From contig OZ025274.1 in assembly GCA_964019165.1 (NCBI GenBank), forward strand, positions 5,840,868 through 5,904,867: 64,000 nucleotides of DNA, in the 5' to 3' direction. The stretch comes from Mastigias papua. Lineage: Eukaryota; Cnidaria; Scyphozoa; Rhizostomeae; Mastigiidae. Position numbers and translations under genes: made by a program. This document shows, in pieces, positions 1 to 11,145 of this stretch (position 1 is the first letter of the stretch; each line of letters begins with the position of its first letter). The notes beneath the pieces were generated by a model. The model ran no database searches and was not told the origin of the DNA. It worked only from the letters and a program-made list of their open reading frames with translations.

Positions 1-533
1 CAAAAATAGTTCTAGACTGCTGTGTTATACGTGAGTACGTTTGAGTGAGCCAGTGAGATGACATGTGCTCCTTTGAATATATCTCTAATCATAATTATAA
101 TTGGTACAACAACAGCAACCTGTATTCAACATGTACTTATAAACATAATGATAATACAGAATATACTATTCCAAGAAAGGGCAATTTTGTACTATTGAAA
201 GAAAAGGGCAGGGGTCCGGACCCCCAGGGGCCCCGTAGTAGCGCGCCTGAAATTTATAACAGATTCCGTCTATGTCTATTGACGAAATAGTGTGCTATGT
301 ATCGCTTCGATGTAGCAGCTGGACTAAGGATCACTTTTCGAAACTTTTGTGTACGCTTTCCCTTACAATCTGACTGATGCTAGAGCTACGTTCGCTACAA
401 TCTGGATCCGCGCCTTGATACTTATTAAATTGTCGCTAAATGAATTCAAGTGACTAAACTTGCTACTACAGGCCACAGCTCCAACCTCACCCCAGTCACA
501 CCCATTCATAAGACCTCGTAATGGAGAAGAGGA

Positions 534-708
534 ATGAGATACAAGATGGAGGATGGTTTTAGGGAACAACTTTTCATCAACACGCCTTTGATTGAAAGTA
601 TCCCATTGTCTAAACAATGTGGCTTGAATGTTTACCTAAAATTAGAAAACACGCAGCCATCTGGGTCATTCAAGCTTCGAGGGTTGTCAAGACATTGCAT
701 TAAAGTAA
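534..708 (+). CDS. SDS: serine dehydratase exon 1
   Basis: Encodes the N-terminus through the catalytic lysine region (SGSFKLRG, AAG at 672-674). The donor chosen is the second GT in gtaagtaact, so the exon ends at 708. This gives the phase needed by exon 2 and an ungapped alignment to human SDS. Using the first, better-looking GT (705) would break the frame with exon 2. Confidence 0.85.
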
Positions 709-3700
709 GTAACTTAAGCATTTTGTGCAAGATGTAGCATTTTCATAACGAGACCTTGGACAAAAGTGCTCTGCTGTCCAAGCATAGTGTCCAATGAAGG
801 TGACCGTGTGAAGTACAGGTTTGCTGTGCCCGAAGCAACCATCTTTTTTCTAAGTGGGTATGATTTAGATGGGGCAAAGTGAATGTTTTAATCAACGGTG
901 AACTGCTATATATAGTATGTAAGTAGAATAAATAAATAAATATATAACATTCATACAAGTTAACTTGTTCAGAATGCATATTCCATAGCTCCCAACCTAC
1001 CCGCGATTCGCGGGTCAGACCCGCATAATCTCTTATAAACCCGCTGACCCGCCAGGCAATTCAAAAACCCCGCTAGAAAGAAAAGCTGAAAATTGGCATT
1101 CGTCTTGTTCCTGTCAACGTGCTTGGAGCGCAAAATATCCATGTATTCAGCCTACTTCAAAGAAACTAAGAGCTAAATGCACAGTACGTGACTGTTCGTT
1201 CGCCACCACGGACTGTTGGTATATATATATATATATATACACTCCCCTTACGAAAGTATTGCACAGGTTGACCAAATTCATTATGGCGGATAAGGTGTCG
1301 ACGTAAATGAGGTTCAACTTAAAATTCGCCCTACCCGAATGTAGTCAATTGCTTGTTCATGAAATAACAACAGTTCAAAACAGAATTCATTCAACTTTCA
1401 GAAAGTTGAACAAAAACAGTCCCGTCTTGCTATAAAACTGTGATTTATCGACTTTTCATGCGACAACCATTTGTGTTTGAGATTTGTTTGAAACTATTTG
1501 GACTCGACCAGTGAAATTTGACAATAAAAATCTTAGATATACTTCTCTACTTCTGGAATAAAAGATCATCAATCTCATCCTTGGTTGCTGGTGAACCATG
1601 AGAATGCTCTTTTTGCATGCATTTCAGGAACAATTTAAGATTTTCAAAACCGTTTATGTAAAGACTGCTTTCTGACCAGAGAAACACAGCAATGACATCA
1701 ACATTACATAAATATTTGTCTTTCTAGTTCACTGTGGAGGTTTATTGTCATGATTAATGATAGCTGGCCTACCCTACTTTTGTTTGACTTCGTATTTGAA
1801 TTCTGAAAGAGCTTACTTTCGAGAATAAAAAGTGATATAAATGCATTAGGTTTTGACCAGATTCTGGCAAATGGCCTAAACCAGTAGGCCTAGTATACCT
1901 CCAAAACTTAAAAGACACTGAATAACCCACACTGAACTGAAAATATTGTTTTATTGGCTTCTTCCATCCTACATCAAATAACGAGCATTTTATCATTCCC
2001 TGTCAGCTACAAATAACATGCTTCTGTAAAAGAAACCTTTATCCTTTGATCTATCTTCCAGTGACTAAATACCCAAACCCAATACAGGTGGTAACTACCA
2101 AACCTTAAAAAAACAAGCCATTTCTTTGTATTTTGTAAGACTTAATGCAATGATTTTGAAAAATAGGCCTTTCTAAGGAAGTCCAGGAAATTTTTCCTGG
2201 AAGCGGTGCTCATTGCTTCTATATTATTGTTGTCAACTTTACAAACCTCAGCTTCTTGGTAAATTTGCATACAAATCTTTCCTGTGTTTTGATTAATATT
2301 TTGAAGCGACCACCTCTAGGTGTGGACAGGATACAGCCAGCTTTTCTGAAGTTCTTGTGCACCCATAACAAACTGCCATACTGAAAAGCAGCAATTACTG
2401 CAATTTATAAACGGCAAATACTGCTTCTTCCTCAATATTTTGACAGCAAGTTGCACTTTACCTGACATTTTTATGATTTAGGTACACTTCTTTAAGAGCC
2501 ATTTAAAAAGCAAACCAAATGAAAGCACACACTTTTTATACATGAAATGTCATGAGAGCATTGCAACAAATACTTTCCCACTGAAACAGTGGTCACAGGG
2601 CTCATTGATATTCAGATAGAAGCTGTGGATTTGGTCAACCTGTGAAAACCTTGTTTCATTGGACGCCATTTTGGGTCAACCTGTGCAATACTTTTGTGAG
2701 GGGAGTGTATATATATATATACACAATCAGTAGCTAGCGAGTAACCAGGATTTCTCCTTTTTCAGTGCAGACAGAAAGGTTGAGTTGATATAATGCTCAG
2801 AAAAACCAGGAGAAAATTAAAATTTGCCACCACCTGGGATCGAACCAGGGTCTCTCGCATTCCGGGCAAGTGTCATAACCACTAGACCACAGTGGCTGTA
2901 TAATTTGGTGCCACCACCTGGGATCGAACCAGGGTCTCTCGCATTTCGGGCAAGCGTCGTAACCACTAGACCAATATATATATATATATATATACTTGAC
3001 CCTCTAATGACTTCTAAAAAGTTGGGAGCTATGATATTCTGTTATGAACCAAGGACCTGTTCAACAGAAAAACAAACAAAGAGCAAATAAAAGCTAACTA
3101 ACTAACATTAATCAAACTAATGTTGAAAGTGTTTTTACAACTAACTTAGGATTGTACTTAAAGAGCACGAAAGATCCCTCGTCCCCCCGAACATCCTTGG
3201 GAAGTTTGTTAAAGAGTTTTGCTCCTCTGAAGACAAATGCTTGCTTGCTGGATTCTGTTCTATTTAAAGGTAAAATGAGAGCCAGATTACTTCCTCTTGT
3301 GCGTTTTTCATGTTGATGATGTTTGAAATATTGCTCGAATTGTTCTGGTGAGAGGCCATTCAAACACTTTAACACATCCGTTGCTAGACAGATCTGTTGA
3401 GATTCGTTTAAAGCCAAATTCAGAATTTGATCTGCATTTTTTCTAGGCAATAGAACGAGGATGCAAGCATTTAGTATGCTCATCAGGTATGAAATATGCA
3501 TCAGTTGAATCACAGTTGCAGAGTTGCTGGTTTTTATTATTGTTTGTTATCAATTGAAACCATGCAGTTAATGTTCACATTGAACTCTGATTTGGAAAAC
3601 TCTGGCTATGGGAGGAAATCAAGAGATTTTAAACAAATCTTCCAAAACAGATACAAATATAGGATTGTTTCACCAGGTATTTTTGTGAGATATGTAAGGT

Positions 3701-6700
3701 AGAAGTCAGGCATTACTGTACTTTCCAATTATTAGGTTAGAGGACAAATATGGATTTAGCATAATCAGTTGATGTGTTCTCTTCCTTGTTACTTATTCAA
3801 TGTTGCAATATAGTAGATATAAGCAAAACTCAAAGTCTCTTGAGCATATAAACAGATTTTTCTCAGGTATATTTGGAGTTGAGTCTTTTGTGTCTGATCT
3901 AGGTGGGAGTGCAGGTATGGCTGTTGCATATGTTGGACGGCATTTAAATGTGCCAGTTACCATTGTTGTCCCTAAGACTACTTCAAAAGAAGCTGTTCAA
4001 AGGATACAAGATGAGAGTGCCACAGTAGTAGTCTATGGGGAGGTTTGTTTCTTTTGTTGTGAATTTGAGTTAACTTAATATTTTTGTGATAATGTTTTTA
4101 AAAAGTTAATCCATTGTGTATACTATATTACTAAAAAGGTAGTGCTGTATAGATTAGTTTTAACTTTGTCTTTGTCATTTTTGTTAAAGTTGTAGTCTAT
4201 TGAAAGGGGGGTGAGGTAGCAATCCAATTTCAGGAAATGGAAGGTTAGTGTCACAAGAACCACCTTAATGTGATGTATAGCAAGTAATGATATTGCAAAT
4301 ATACTACATTGTAAAAGAGTTCTATGATAGTATGGTACATTGCTCATCATAATGATTATATACTTTGTTATAAAGTGTATACATTGTGAGACACACTGAC
4401 AAGTATAGATATTGCATATTTTTTCAAAGTATTATGGAGCTGAATCAAGACTGGTATTTAGTGCAATGTTGTTCAAGTTTTTATTTTAATGTGTTGTAGA
4501 TTTGGGATGAAGCCAACAATCATGCTAAAGATATGATATCAAATGGAATAATTGAAGGTTAATTACTTTCATGTACAGCCTTACTCCACTGTTGTTTGGG
4601 CCTTTATCTATTACATGCCTTGCTTTGAGTTATGCTATGGTAAAGAATTCAATGCATTTACCTACAAATGCTTAGTATCCTAAAGTCACACATCTAGAGC
4701 TTATTTTCATATGTTTAATGTTTTAAGAACTTTTGCTTTGCATCTTCAAAGGATTTTCTATTGATCATGAATTTATGTTTTTAGATGGAGTTTTAATTCA
4801 TCCATTTGATCACCCTGAAATTTGGTGAGATGATGAATATTTTTTGTTATACCATAGCTGAGTTTTTTTTGTTGCTTTTAACCTGTATTGTAGTGAACCC
4901 AGATAGTCCCAATGGAGCTTATTTGAGGATAGGGACTTATTCGAGTGTGGGGGGATTATTTGTCAGAAATCACCTTGGGGGTGGGGTCTTATACAAGGGG
5001 GGGGTAATCAAAGGAGGGGGCTTAGTCGAGTCATTACAGTGTATATAATAGGTAATTCTTACTGCAGATTTAGTGTTTAGTATATAATAGTATTATGTTA
5101 TTTTTTGTAACTTTGTACTTCATTCCATATTGTTGCTTTTGGATTTTTGAGGTTTGTATTCATGTATGTAACATACAAAGCAGAATTCACCAACATTGTC
5201 AGCCTGTTTGCAATATGATCAATATGATAATGCCAGTATTTTTCCCTGGGTCCATGTTCTCTACATAATGAATAAGACATAAGGTATATGACAAAAAGTA
5301 TACCTTATGACATTGAATTATTTTTATTCTTATTCTTGGATGGGGGCTAATTCAAAGGGAGGGCTTTTTCCAGGGGCGAGCTTGTAAAACTATCTGACAC
5401 ATGGCACATAAGAAACTCATTTTAAGACTCCTTTTCTCAATAGTTTGAAGAAACAATATAAATATGGACCTCAATCTGTAGAAAGGTTTTCATCACCTTC
5501 TTTGATGGGGGCTTATTTGAGGGGTAGAAGCTTTTTCAGTAAGGAACCCACTTGAGAAGTTTTGATTTGAGAACTACTTGGAGCCTTTTTGTAATATAAT
5601 CATTAATCATTAATGCTGGTTCCTATGGGAAGAAGATGTAGTATTCACATGTGGCAAATATTTCATTTAATGTATCAATTATCATTTCTGTTACAGGGAG
5701 GGCCATTCCAGTATGATATTAGAAGCTAAAGAGCAGCTCAAAAAAGAACCAGACTTAGTTATCTTATCTGTTGGTGGAGGTGGTCTTATGTGTGGTGTTC
5801 TTGATGGCATGTACAAGGCTGGGTGGTCCAAAGTCCCTGTTTTGGCAGTAGAGACCCATGGTGCAGATAGCCTTGCCTCAGCAGTCAATGCAGGCGAGTT
5901 GGTCACTCTTCCTGGTATTTCAAGGTAAGAATGCACTTTTCTTTACTATTAGGTTCCCTTTGTTCTGTCGTTTTGGAAAAAGTGTAGAGGCCATCTTACC
6001 TAATCATGGTAATAGCTTTGGCCAGTATCTCTAGTGGTTGTGCAATTTATTGCATCAATAATCACTTGCAAAGGCTACCTGACCTACTGTAGCAAGAGGA
6101 TTCCATTCAAGTCTCAGGTATATTATCTTTTAATTTTATGTTCTGATCTAGAGGGAGCTTTCTTCTGAAACTGAGGGTGGATAATGAATCTCTTTTCAGA
6201 TACTCTTCATAGTTGACTTCAGGATTTCCCTACAGAATTTTGCTTGCATGTTCAATACGTTGCATTCATTGGTTATTATGTGTCAGCAACTTTAGGTCAT
6301 TGGTTCACAGTGGGTCCATAGGTGGAAATAGGCAAAAAATAAGTTTTTTGATTAACAAAATAATGTTGGAAAAGACAATCTGTGATCAATTTCCGATTTA
6401 ATAAAGAAAATACTAGGACTGTAGCACATTTAGAACCGATTTTATTAACCTAGAACAGGATTCGAGGAAATTTTCCACTTTTTACGCTCACCGCGGGGTG
6501 AGTTGAGGTGAGTGGCCAAGCGGTTCAGTTGGCTTCTGTTAGCTGGCTGAAGTTAAGCTTGGCTGTGCTAGGTCGGGAACTGGATGGGCCAAATAAACGA
6601 CCAAGCAACTAACTCTGCCATCCTTCGGAAGGGACGTTAAACCAGGGGTCCCATGCCTGGATGCGGCATGCGCAGTAGTCCTAAATTAGCTGAAAATGCT

Positions 6701-8835
6701 AGATATAACAGCCTACTCAAAATAAAGTAAACAACAACCGCGTTTTGCCCTATGAAAAGACCACCGAACTGGTAGAAGATTATGTATTTGGTGATAGCTA
6801 AAATTCCTTTTGGCTCGCATGAAGAAAACGATATATGCTTGTACGTGAATGTATACCGTATTATTTGAAGATTCGGCCGTAATTTTAAGGTATTTTCCAA
6901 ACAATGTTTTTTCTTTGCCCAAATTTAGCACGATTTACCCCAAACATCGAGGCAAATTTTGACCTAAATCCTTGAGTATCTTAAAATCGGCCAAGACTCA
7001 CATATCAAAGTGTATGCGTTTTGAAAAATTCAGACTGAGTTATACTTCTATCTGTAAACTGAATATGACTCTTAGCAGATGTTTCATCAGCACCAAACCA
7101 AAATTCATGATATTTGATCACAGGTGTAGAAAGTGGCTGCTTTAGTGGCTTTGAACTAATGGATGGACAAATCATATTGTTAAGCGAAAGTTTTTAAGTT
7201 AGTATTGCAAAACTGGGTGCACTGAAGTTTGACACATCGTGACAGTCCATCATTCTTTGAAACTTAAGAGAGAATCCTCATAAATTGGCAGTACAGTCAA
7301 CTTTTGCATAATTTTCAACAGAAATATGAAATGCTCTTTAGCATCTTTAGCAAGCTGGATGGCCCCTTGAAAAACAACTTCCGTTGAAGGACAACCCTCC
7401 CTAAACAAATCAAATATCAAATATATCAAATATCAATAACTTTCCCGCAGTTGGAGCAAAGCTTTCCTCTCAATCTTGCCCTTATGCTACAAAATTTACT
7501 TTATTAGTTGCTGAGAATATCATCTAGTTCTATAGGTGTTGAAAAGCCCTAGACTAAGATCAAAACATAAAGGCAAGGGCATAACTTATTTCCAGCTCAA
7601 CTTCATCTCCTTTAGTTTTAGGTGGATTATTCTATCTCCTTTTGTTGTCTTTTAGGAGATTTACTGCTGTTCTTGCTATGGAAACTCTCTTCTAAACATG
7701 CCTGATGGGAATCTCCCTTTGTTTTCACTTAGGATATCCCATAATTTAAACTACATATTTATGTAAAACTGCGGGAAGGTTGATATTCTTGAGTATAGCT
7801 ATTTGGTAAAGTTTTGTATCCTGATACGCTGATACTTAGTCAATTGAAATGTATATGTGATTTTTCCTATATGAAGCCCTCATTATTGCTCTATGGCACC
7901 CCCCAAAATTTGACGTATCGTATGAAAAAGATCATTGCTAAGTTGGATGTAATTAAGCCGTGAGATACTTGTCCAAATACAATTGAAGTTATGATATGAT
8001 GGTTTTGAATTGAGAAAACTCTACTTCCACAGTTTTGCAGCCTGGGCCCACTGTGCGATTTGTGCAAAATATTTGCTAAGAATTGGGACTATTTGTTTGT
8101 TACCATATTCAAAGCCATAAGGAATTAGTAAAGCTCTTATGTTCAGCAATAATTATATACGAAATTGGCAATGTTCTGTTCAGGGATCATATATCAAAGT
8201 CATTACAGTTTTATGTCTTTAAAATTATCAAGAAATTAGTGCTTACATTAAGTCGCTCTTCTCTTTAGTATTGCAAAGTGTCTTGGCGCCGTGAGGGTCT
8301 GTGAACGCTCCCTGCAGTGGACAAAGGAGCATAATGTTATCAGTCATGTGGTTGACGACAGAGATGCAGTAGAGGCTTGCATTAAGTTTTTGGGTGAGTT
8401 TCTCTTCTGTTTGTCTCGTCTAAGAGTCTTTTAGAAATGTAGATCTGATATCCTTCACTGACAACTTGTCGTCTATGTAAAGCCGGTCGGGAGGAGGAAC
8501 AGAATGCATCTATTTTCTTGAACAAGACTCATTACAAGTTGCAGGCCTTGACTTTCATAGGTCCTGGAATAAGCTCTTTTTCATTGATAGCATAGTTTAT
8601 TTTAATTAGTTAACTTAATTTATATTCTTTATTGCTTACCTTCATAGACGATCACAAGTTTCTCGTTATGCCAGCGTGTGGTGCAGCACTTGCTGTAGTT
8701 TATGGTAATGCTCTCAAGGAACTGCAATCAAAGAACAAACTGGGTGATATTAAAACAGTTCTGGTTATCGTTTGTGGTGGGCAGGGTGTATCATTTCAAC
8801 AATTATTAGATCTGAAATCGAGATTTGATTTATGA
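534..8835 (+). CDS. SDS: L-serine dehydratase / L-threonine deaminase, 7 exons, complete
   Basis: PLP-dependent fold-type II lyase that deaminates L-serine to pyruvate and L-threonine to 2-oxobutyrate, normally cytosolic. Coding exons are 534-708, 3867-4042, 4500-4557, 4785-4824, 5697-5924, 8269-8393 and 8648-8835, giving 329 residues against about 328 in human SDS. All phases agree and the stop is TGA. Visible residues: Schiff-base lysine K47 in PSGSFKLRG, glycine-rich phosphate loop SVGGGGLM (174-181), E202 in VETHGADS, PACGAAL near 276-282, and C310 in VIVCGGQG. The usual SSxGN loop reads DLGGS (69-73), so the PLP-contacting Asn is Ser. An in-frame TAA at 519-521 sits just upstream. ATG 546 (MEDGF) is an alternative start. 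SDS and its paralogue SDSL cannot be separated with certainty. Family assignment is secure; catalytic competence is less so. Confidence 0.93.
1240..2707. mobile_element. Tc1/mariner-like non-autonomous DNA transposon (MITE) with TIRs
   Basis: The ends are inverted repeats of about 34 bp (32/34 identical), starting CACTCCCCT and containing AAAGTATTGCACAGGTTGACC minus its last base at 1240-1273 and 2674-2707. Both ends abut TA repeats, consistent with TA target duplication. The body (1468 bp) has no transposase motif I could recognise. A second GGTCAACCTGTG lies just inside the right TIR at about 2635. The Tc1/mariner assignment rests on the TA target and TIR style only. Confidence 0.72.
2826..2896 (-). 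repeat. tRNA-like unit 1 (tRNA-derived repeat or degenerate tRNA)
   Basis: The reverse complement folds as a 71-nt cloverleaf: 7-bp acceptor (two GU pairs), short D arm with GGTCTAGTGG box A, 5-bp anticodon stem, and T arm CCTGG/CCAGG with TTCGATC loop (box B). The loop CCGGAAT gives anticodon GGA (Ser) but has C33 instead of U33 and no long variable arm. It is therefore more likely a tRNA-derived SINE head or pseudogene than a working tRNA-Ser. Confidence 0.6.
2910..2972 (-). repeat. tRNA-like unit 2, truncated
   Basis: A second copy of the same unit, differing at a few bases. The anticodon loop reads CCGAAAT (GAA). It lacks the 5' acceptor strand, which is replaced by a TA tract at 2974-2993. 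It lies in the same orientation 13 bp from the first copy. Confidence 0.55.
3112..3470 (-). mobile_element. Non-LTR retrotransposon 3' fragment (reverse transcriptase C-terminal tail)
   Basis: The minus frame reads DVLKCLNGLSPEQFEQYF, then RGAKLFNKLPKDVRGDEGSF. This pattern (KxLNGLSP … FxxRGAKLWNxLP) is typical of the region after the RT domain in CR1/L2/Jockey-type LINEs. It is 5'-truncated; no RT palm is present here. Confidence 0.65.
3867..4042 (+). CDS. SDS: serine dehydratase exon 2
   Basis: Starts after tttttctcag and ends before gtttgt. It encodes IFGVESFVSDLGGSAG through VVVYGE, covering the small-domain PLP-contact loop and the TIVVPKTT strand. The Ser codon AGT at 3908-3910 occupies the position of the family's conserved Asn. 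Confidence 0.88.
4500..4557 (+). CDS. SDS: serine dehydratase exon 3
   Basis: Small 58-nt exon encoding IWDEANNHAKDMISNGIIE, matching the xWDEAxxxA segment after the VxGE strand in SDS/SDSL. Flanked by ttgtag and gttaat, with phase 0 in and phase 1 out. Confidence 0.87.
4785..4824 (+). CDS. SDS: serine dehydratase exon 4
   Basis: 40-nt exon reading D-GVLIHPFDHPEI-W, the family's YIPPFDDPLIW segment. It is flanked by ttttag and gtgaga, and its split Asp and Trp codons join exons 3 and 5 exactly. Confidence 0.87.
4880..5575 (+). repeat. Fragments of a G-rich MITE family (GGGGGCTTATT motifs)
   Basis: Two clusters, 4896-5035 and 5338-5575, carry repeated gggggcttatt / ggggcttatttgagg blocks like the better-defined copy at 32444-32694. 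They include the shared middle segment gtaaaactatctgacacatg. The ends are too degraded to fix. They occupy most of SDS intron 4 (4825-5696). Confidence 0.45.
5697..5924 (+). CDS. SDS: serine dehydratase exon 5
   Basis: Encodes EGHSSMILEA through LPGIS. It contains the PLP phosphate-binding tetraglycine SVGGGGLMCG and VLAVETHGADS. Flanked by ttacag and gtaaga. Confidence 0.93.
6495..6665 (+). repeat. SINE-like element with tRNA-type head and conserved core
   Basis: The sequence gtgagtggccaagcggttca resembles a Ser/Leu-type tRNA A box. About 100 bp later comes ccttcggaagggacgttaaa, followed by a ggggtccc block, a core found in many invertebrate SINEs by my recollection. It lies in SDS intron 5. 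Box B is weak and the 3' tail is not defined. Confidence 0.5.
8269..8393 (+). CDS. SDS: serine dehydratase exon 6
   Basis: Encodes S-IAKCLGAVRVCERSL through CIKFL-D, matching the SVAKALG segment of SDS. Acceptor ctctttag, donor gtgagt. Confidence 0.9.
8648..8835 (+). CDS. SDS: serine dehydratase exon 7 (terminal)
   Basis: Encodes DHKFLVMPACGAALAVVYG through LKSRFDL and the TGA at 8833-8835. It includes the C-terminal VIVCGG segment that contacts the PLP ring nitrogen in the family. No AATAAA was found by eye in the following kilobase. Confidence 0.92.
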
Positions 8836-10783
8836 TGTGTATACAACACGGAAAGTGGACAGGATGGTCAATAGGGGCGCTGGGAGTCATGCTAGCATGT
8901 GAAGCCAGGTTTCCACAATAGATACTAACTACAAATGAATACAAAAGTAGGATTCCCCTTAGAATTTTCTTGTTGCTATCAGAAGAACTGTCCCTAACCT
9001 CTCCCCATATTCAATTACCCTCTCATGGTCTAAATCTTTTAGTAGAGCATATGTTTCTTTTTGCCTATTTACACAGGCACGGCACAGTTAAGTCAAACTG
9101 ACGCACTTCACAATTGCCCTTGATGATGCGTAGGATAAATACTTTGCAGGAGGAAATTTCTCATATTTTAGCACTGTTTTGTCTTGTAAATACAATCAAG
9201 CTGGCAAATTAGAGCATTGAAGAGTAGAGTAATTGATTTGTGTCAAGTTTAGAGACGTAGACTTGTCTAGCATACTCCATGAGGGTTGCTTACAGCAAAA
9301 TTCCCCTTCACAGATCTGCATTGTCTGTAAATTGTAGTCTATAGTATTAGATCATTTTCCTTTGTCGAATTGTGATCCAACAGAAGTGGAACTGCCATGA
9401 TGTTATGCTAGATTTAGTTGAATTTCAATGTATATGTGTCATTATTTGAAGGATGTGTTTCAATATTCACATTGAAATCGTGGAGTCTTTCATAATATTT
9501 ATTGTTAGAGTCTTTTGTTGTAATTATTCGAATTTTTGAAAGTCAATTACAAGCCTGGGATATCCTTCGAGATTTTCAACTGTCTCTGTTGACAAATGCT
9601 CCTTGTCAAGCTCCTTGCTGCTTCCTATGCTTCCGTTGCCACTGCCCAATGGATACTATCAGGGGGGCAGCCATTGCGGTGAGTAGGATGACTATGACCC
9701 TCGCAAATTAACAGAGATCATCTTTATTGACATATCCTATGCCCTGCTTTAGACAATCCCGCTTAATTGGACCATTTATGGGTACTTCGCATAAAAGTTT
9801 TGCAAATGCTTTTGAGATCACTGCAAACAGGGAACTGACCTTTATTGAGCAGAAAATCGGTAGGTACCTATAGCTAGAGTGAAAATGATCTTTTATTATT
9901 TACTGAATATGGTCAGAAATATAAAGGTATTTATAGCATCAGAGTCCCACTTCTTGAATATTGGTTGGCAGTTTTTGCAAGAACTAATTGATTATTTCTT
10001 TTATTGCCCGTGAAAACCAACTATGTTCATGATGTGAACTAGAACTCTTCTCGGAATAATACCCGATAGATATCGATTGAAATCTGAGGGTTACATTACC
10101 ACTGGAAATTATGTTTGAATTAATCCTTTCTTTTTATTTTGTGTCGAGGTTGACTGCTTGCAGCTGATGTTTTTATATTACATGTTTTTACAAGATATTT
10201 TATGCACGTCTCTAGAACAGTGTTTTTCTGCCTTCTCAGTATAAAGACTATGTTGGACTTTCTTGCAGATCATTAAAATTTAACTATACGACCATAAATT
10301 GAAGAAATCTTCTAAAACACAAATTGTCTTAGAATCAAATGCTATCATCATCATCTGCTTATTTGACGTAACTTTTATTTCCCTTTGTGTTTCCTTCACA
10401 AACCCTTGTAATGTCCTTCAGTTATTCGAGCTCTCGTTCGAAGTAATTTTACGCTCCCTTGGATAAAACCCCCAACGTATTTGAACTTTTCGAAAAGTCC
10501 CGATGGCCATAGTGGCAAAACTTGGGAAATTGAAAGGTAAACGTTGCATATTATGGTTAGAAATTTAATGGAGCAAATTTTTTCAAAGATGATTTTTTCA
10601 AAAATTTGGTGTAACGTTTCATAATACAAGGAGCAAAGAACATCCAGGTTATTGGAACCAATTTTCACCTTCCTTTGGAGATTCGAATAACCGGGAGTCT
10701 ACCGTTGTTACATGTTGAACAAGACATCTTAATAACAACCTGATCCCTATTTCTCTAAAGATCTACTGTCCTCTTCTCGTTGT

Positions 10784-10789
<6 letters not shown>
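8836..10789. other. Downstream flank of SDS, no gene recognised
   Basis: AT-rich sequence with only short open frames and no domain or TIR that I recognise. Confidence 0.5.
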
Positions 10790-10828
<39 letters not shown>

Positions 10829-10845
10829 CATACATACATACATTT
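10790..10845. repeat. TA and CATA microsatellite
   Basis: A TA tract of about 35 bp is followed by five CATA units. It abuts the left side of the pogo-like relic. Confidence 0.9.
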
Positions 10846-10855
10846 AAATCCCTTT

Positions 10856-11145
10856 AAATCGTACTCTAGATAAGTCGGACTTTCGCTTAGTCGGACTAAT
10901 TTTTCATTCCCCTACGATTTACCTACCAAAATCTAGCCAAAGTACTTTGTTTAAGTCATACCCTGGATAAGTCGTACTTTCGCTTAGTTGGATTGATCCT
11001 TCATTCCCCTTGGATTTACCCACCAAAATCTGGCCAAAATACTTAATTTAAATCGTACCCCGGATAAGTCTGACTTGCGCTTAATCGTACCGATTCTAAA
11101 TGTCCCCTTGACCAAAATACTCCGCTTTACTCAGACTACTTATTC
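10856..11145 (+). repeat. Three tandem 97-bp units
   Basis: Units start at 10856, 10953 and 11050. Each carries ggataagtcg, actttcgcttagt and cattcccc blocks, and the third is more diverged. The wording (ATAAGTCGGACTTTCGCTTA) resembles subterminal repeats of pogo/Tigger elements. Confidence 0.7.

Larger units (their letters stand above)
705..3866. other. SDS intron 1, largely repeats
   Basis: Apart from the elements listed separately (MITE 1240-2707, tRNA-like units 2826-2972, LINE tail 3112-3470, short TA tracts), the remaining sequence of this intron shows no gene or motif I can support. Confidence 0.6.

Noticed and set aside
521..562. Short upstream frame starting at ATG 521, overlapping the SDS start
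   Set aside because: Only 13 codons in another frame; a regulatory role cannot be supported from sequence alone.
2824..3090. Open frame with repeated PPGIEPGSLAFRAS
   Set aside because: Antisense translation of two tRNA-like units; a well-known type of spurious protein.
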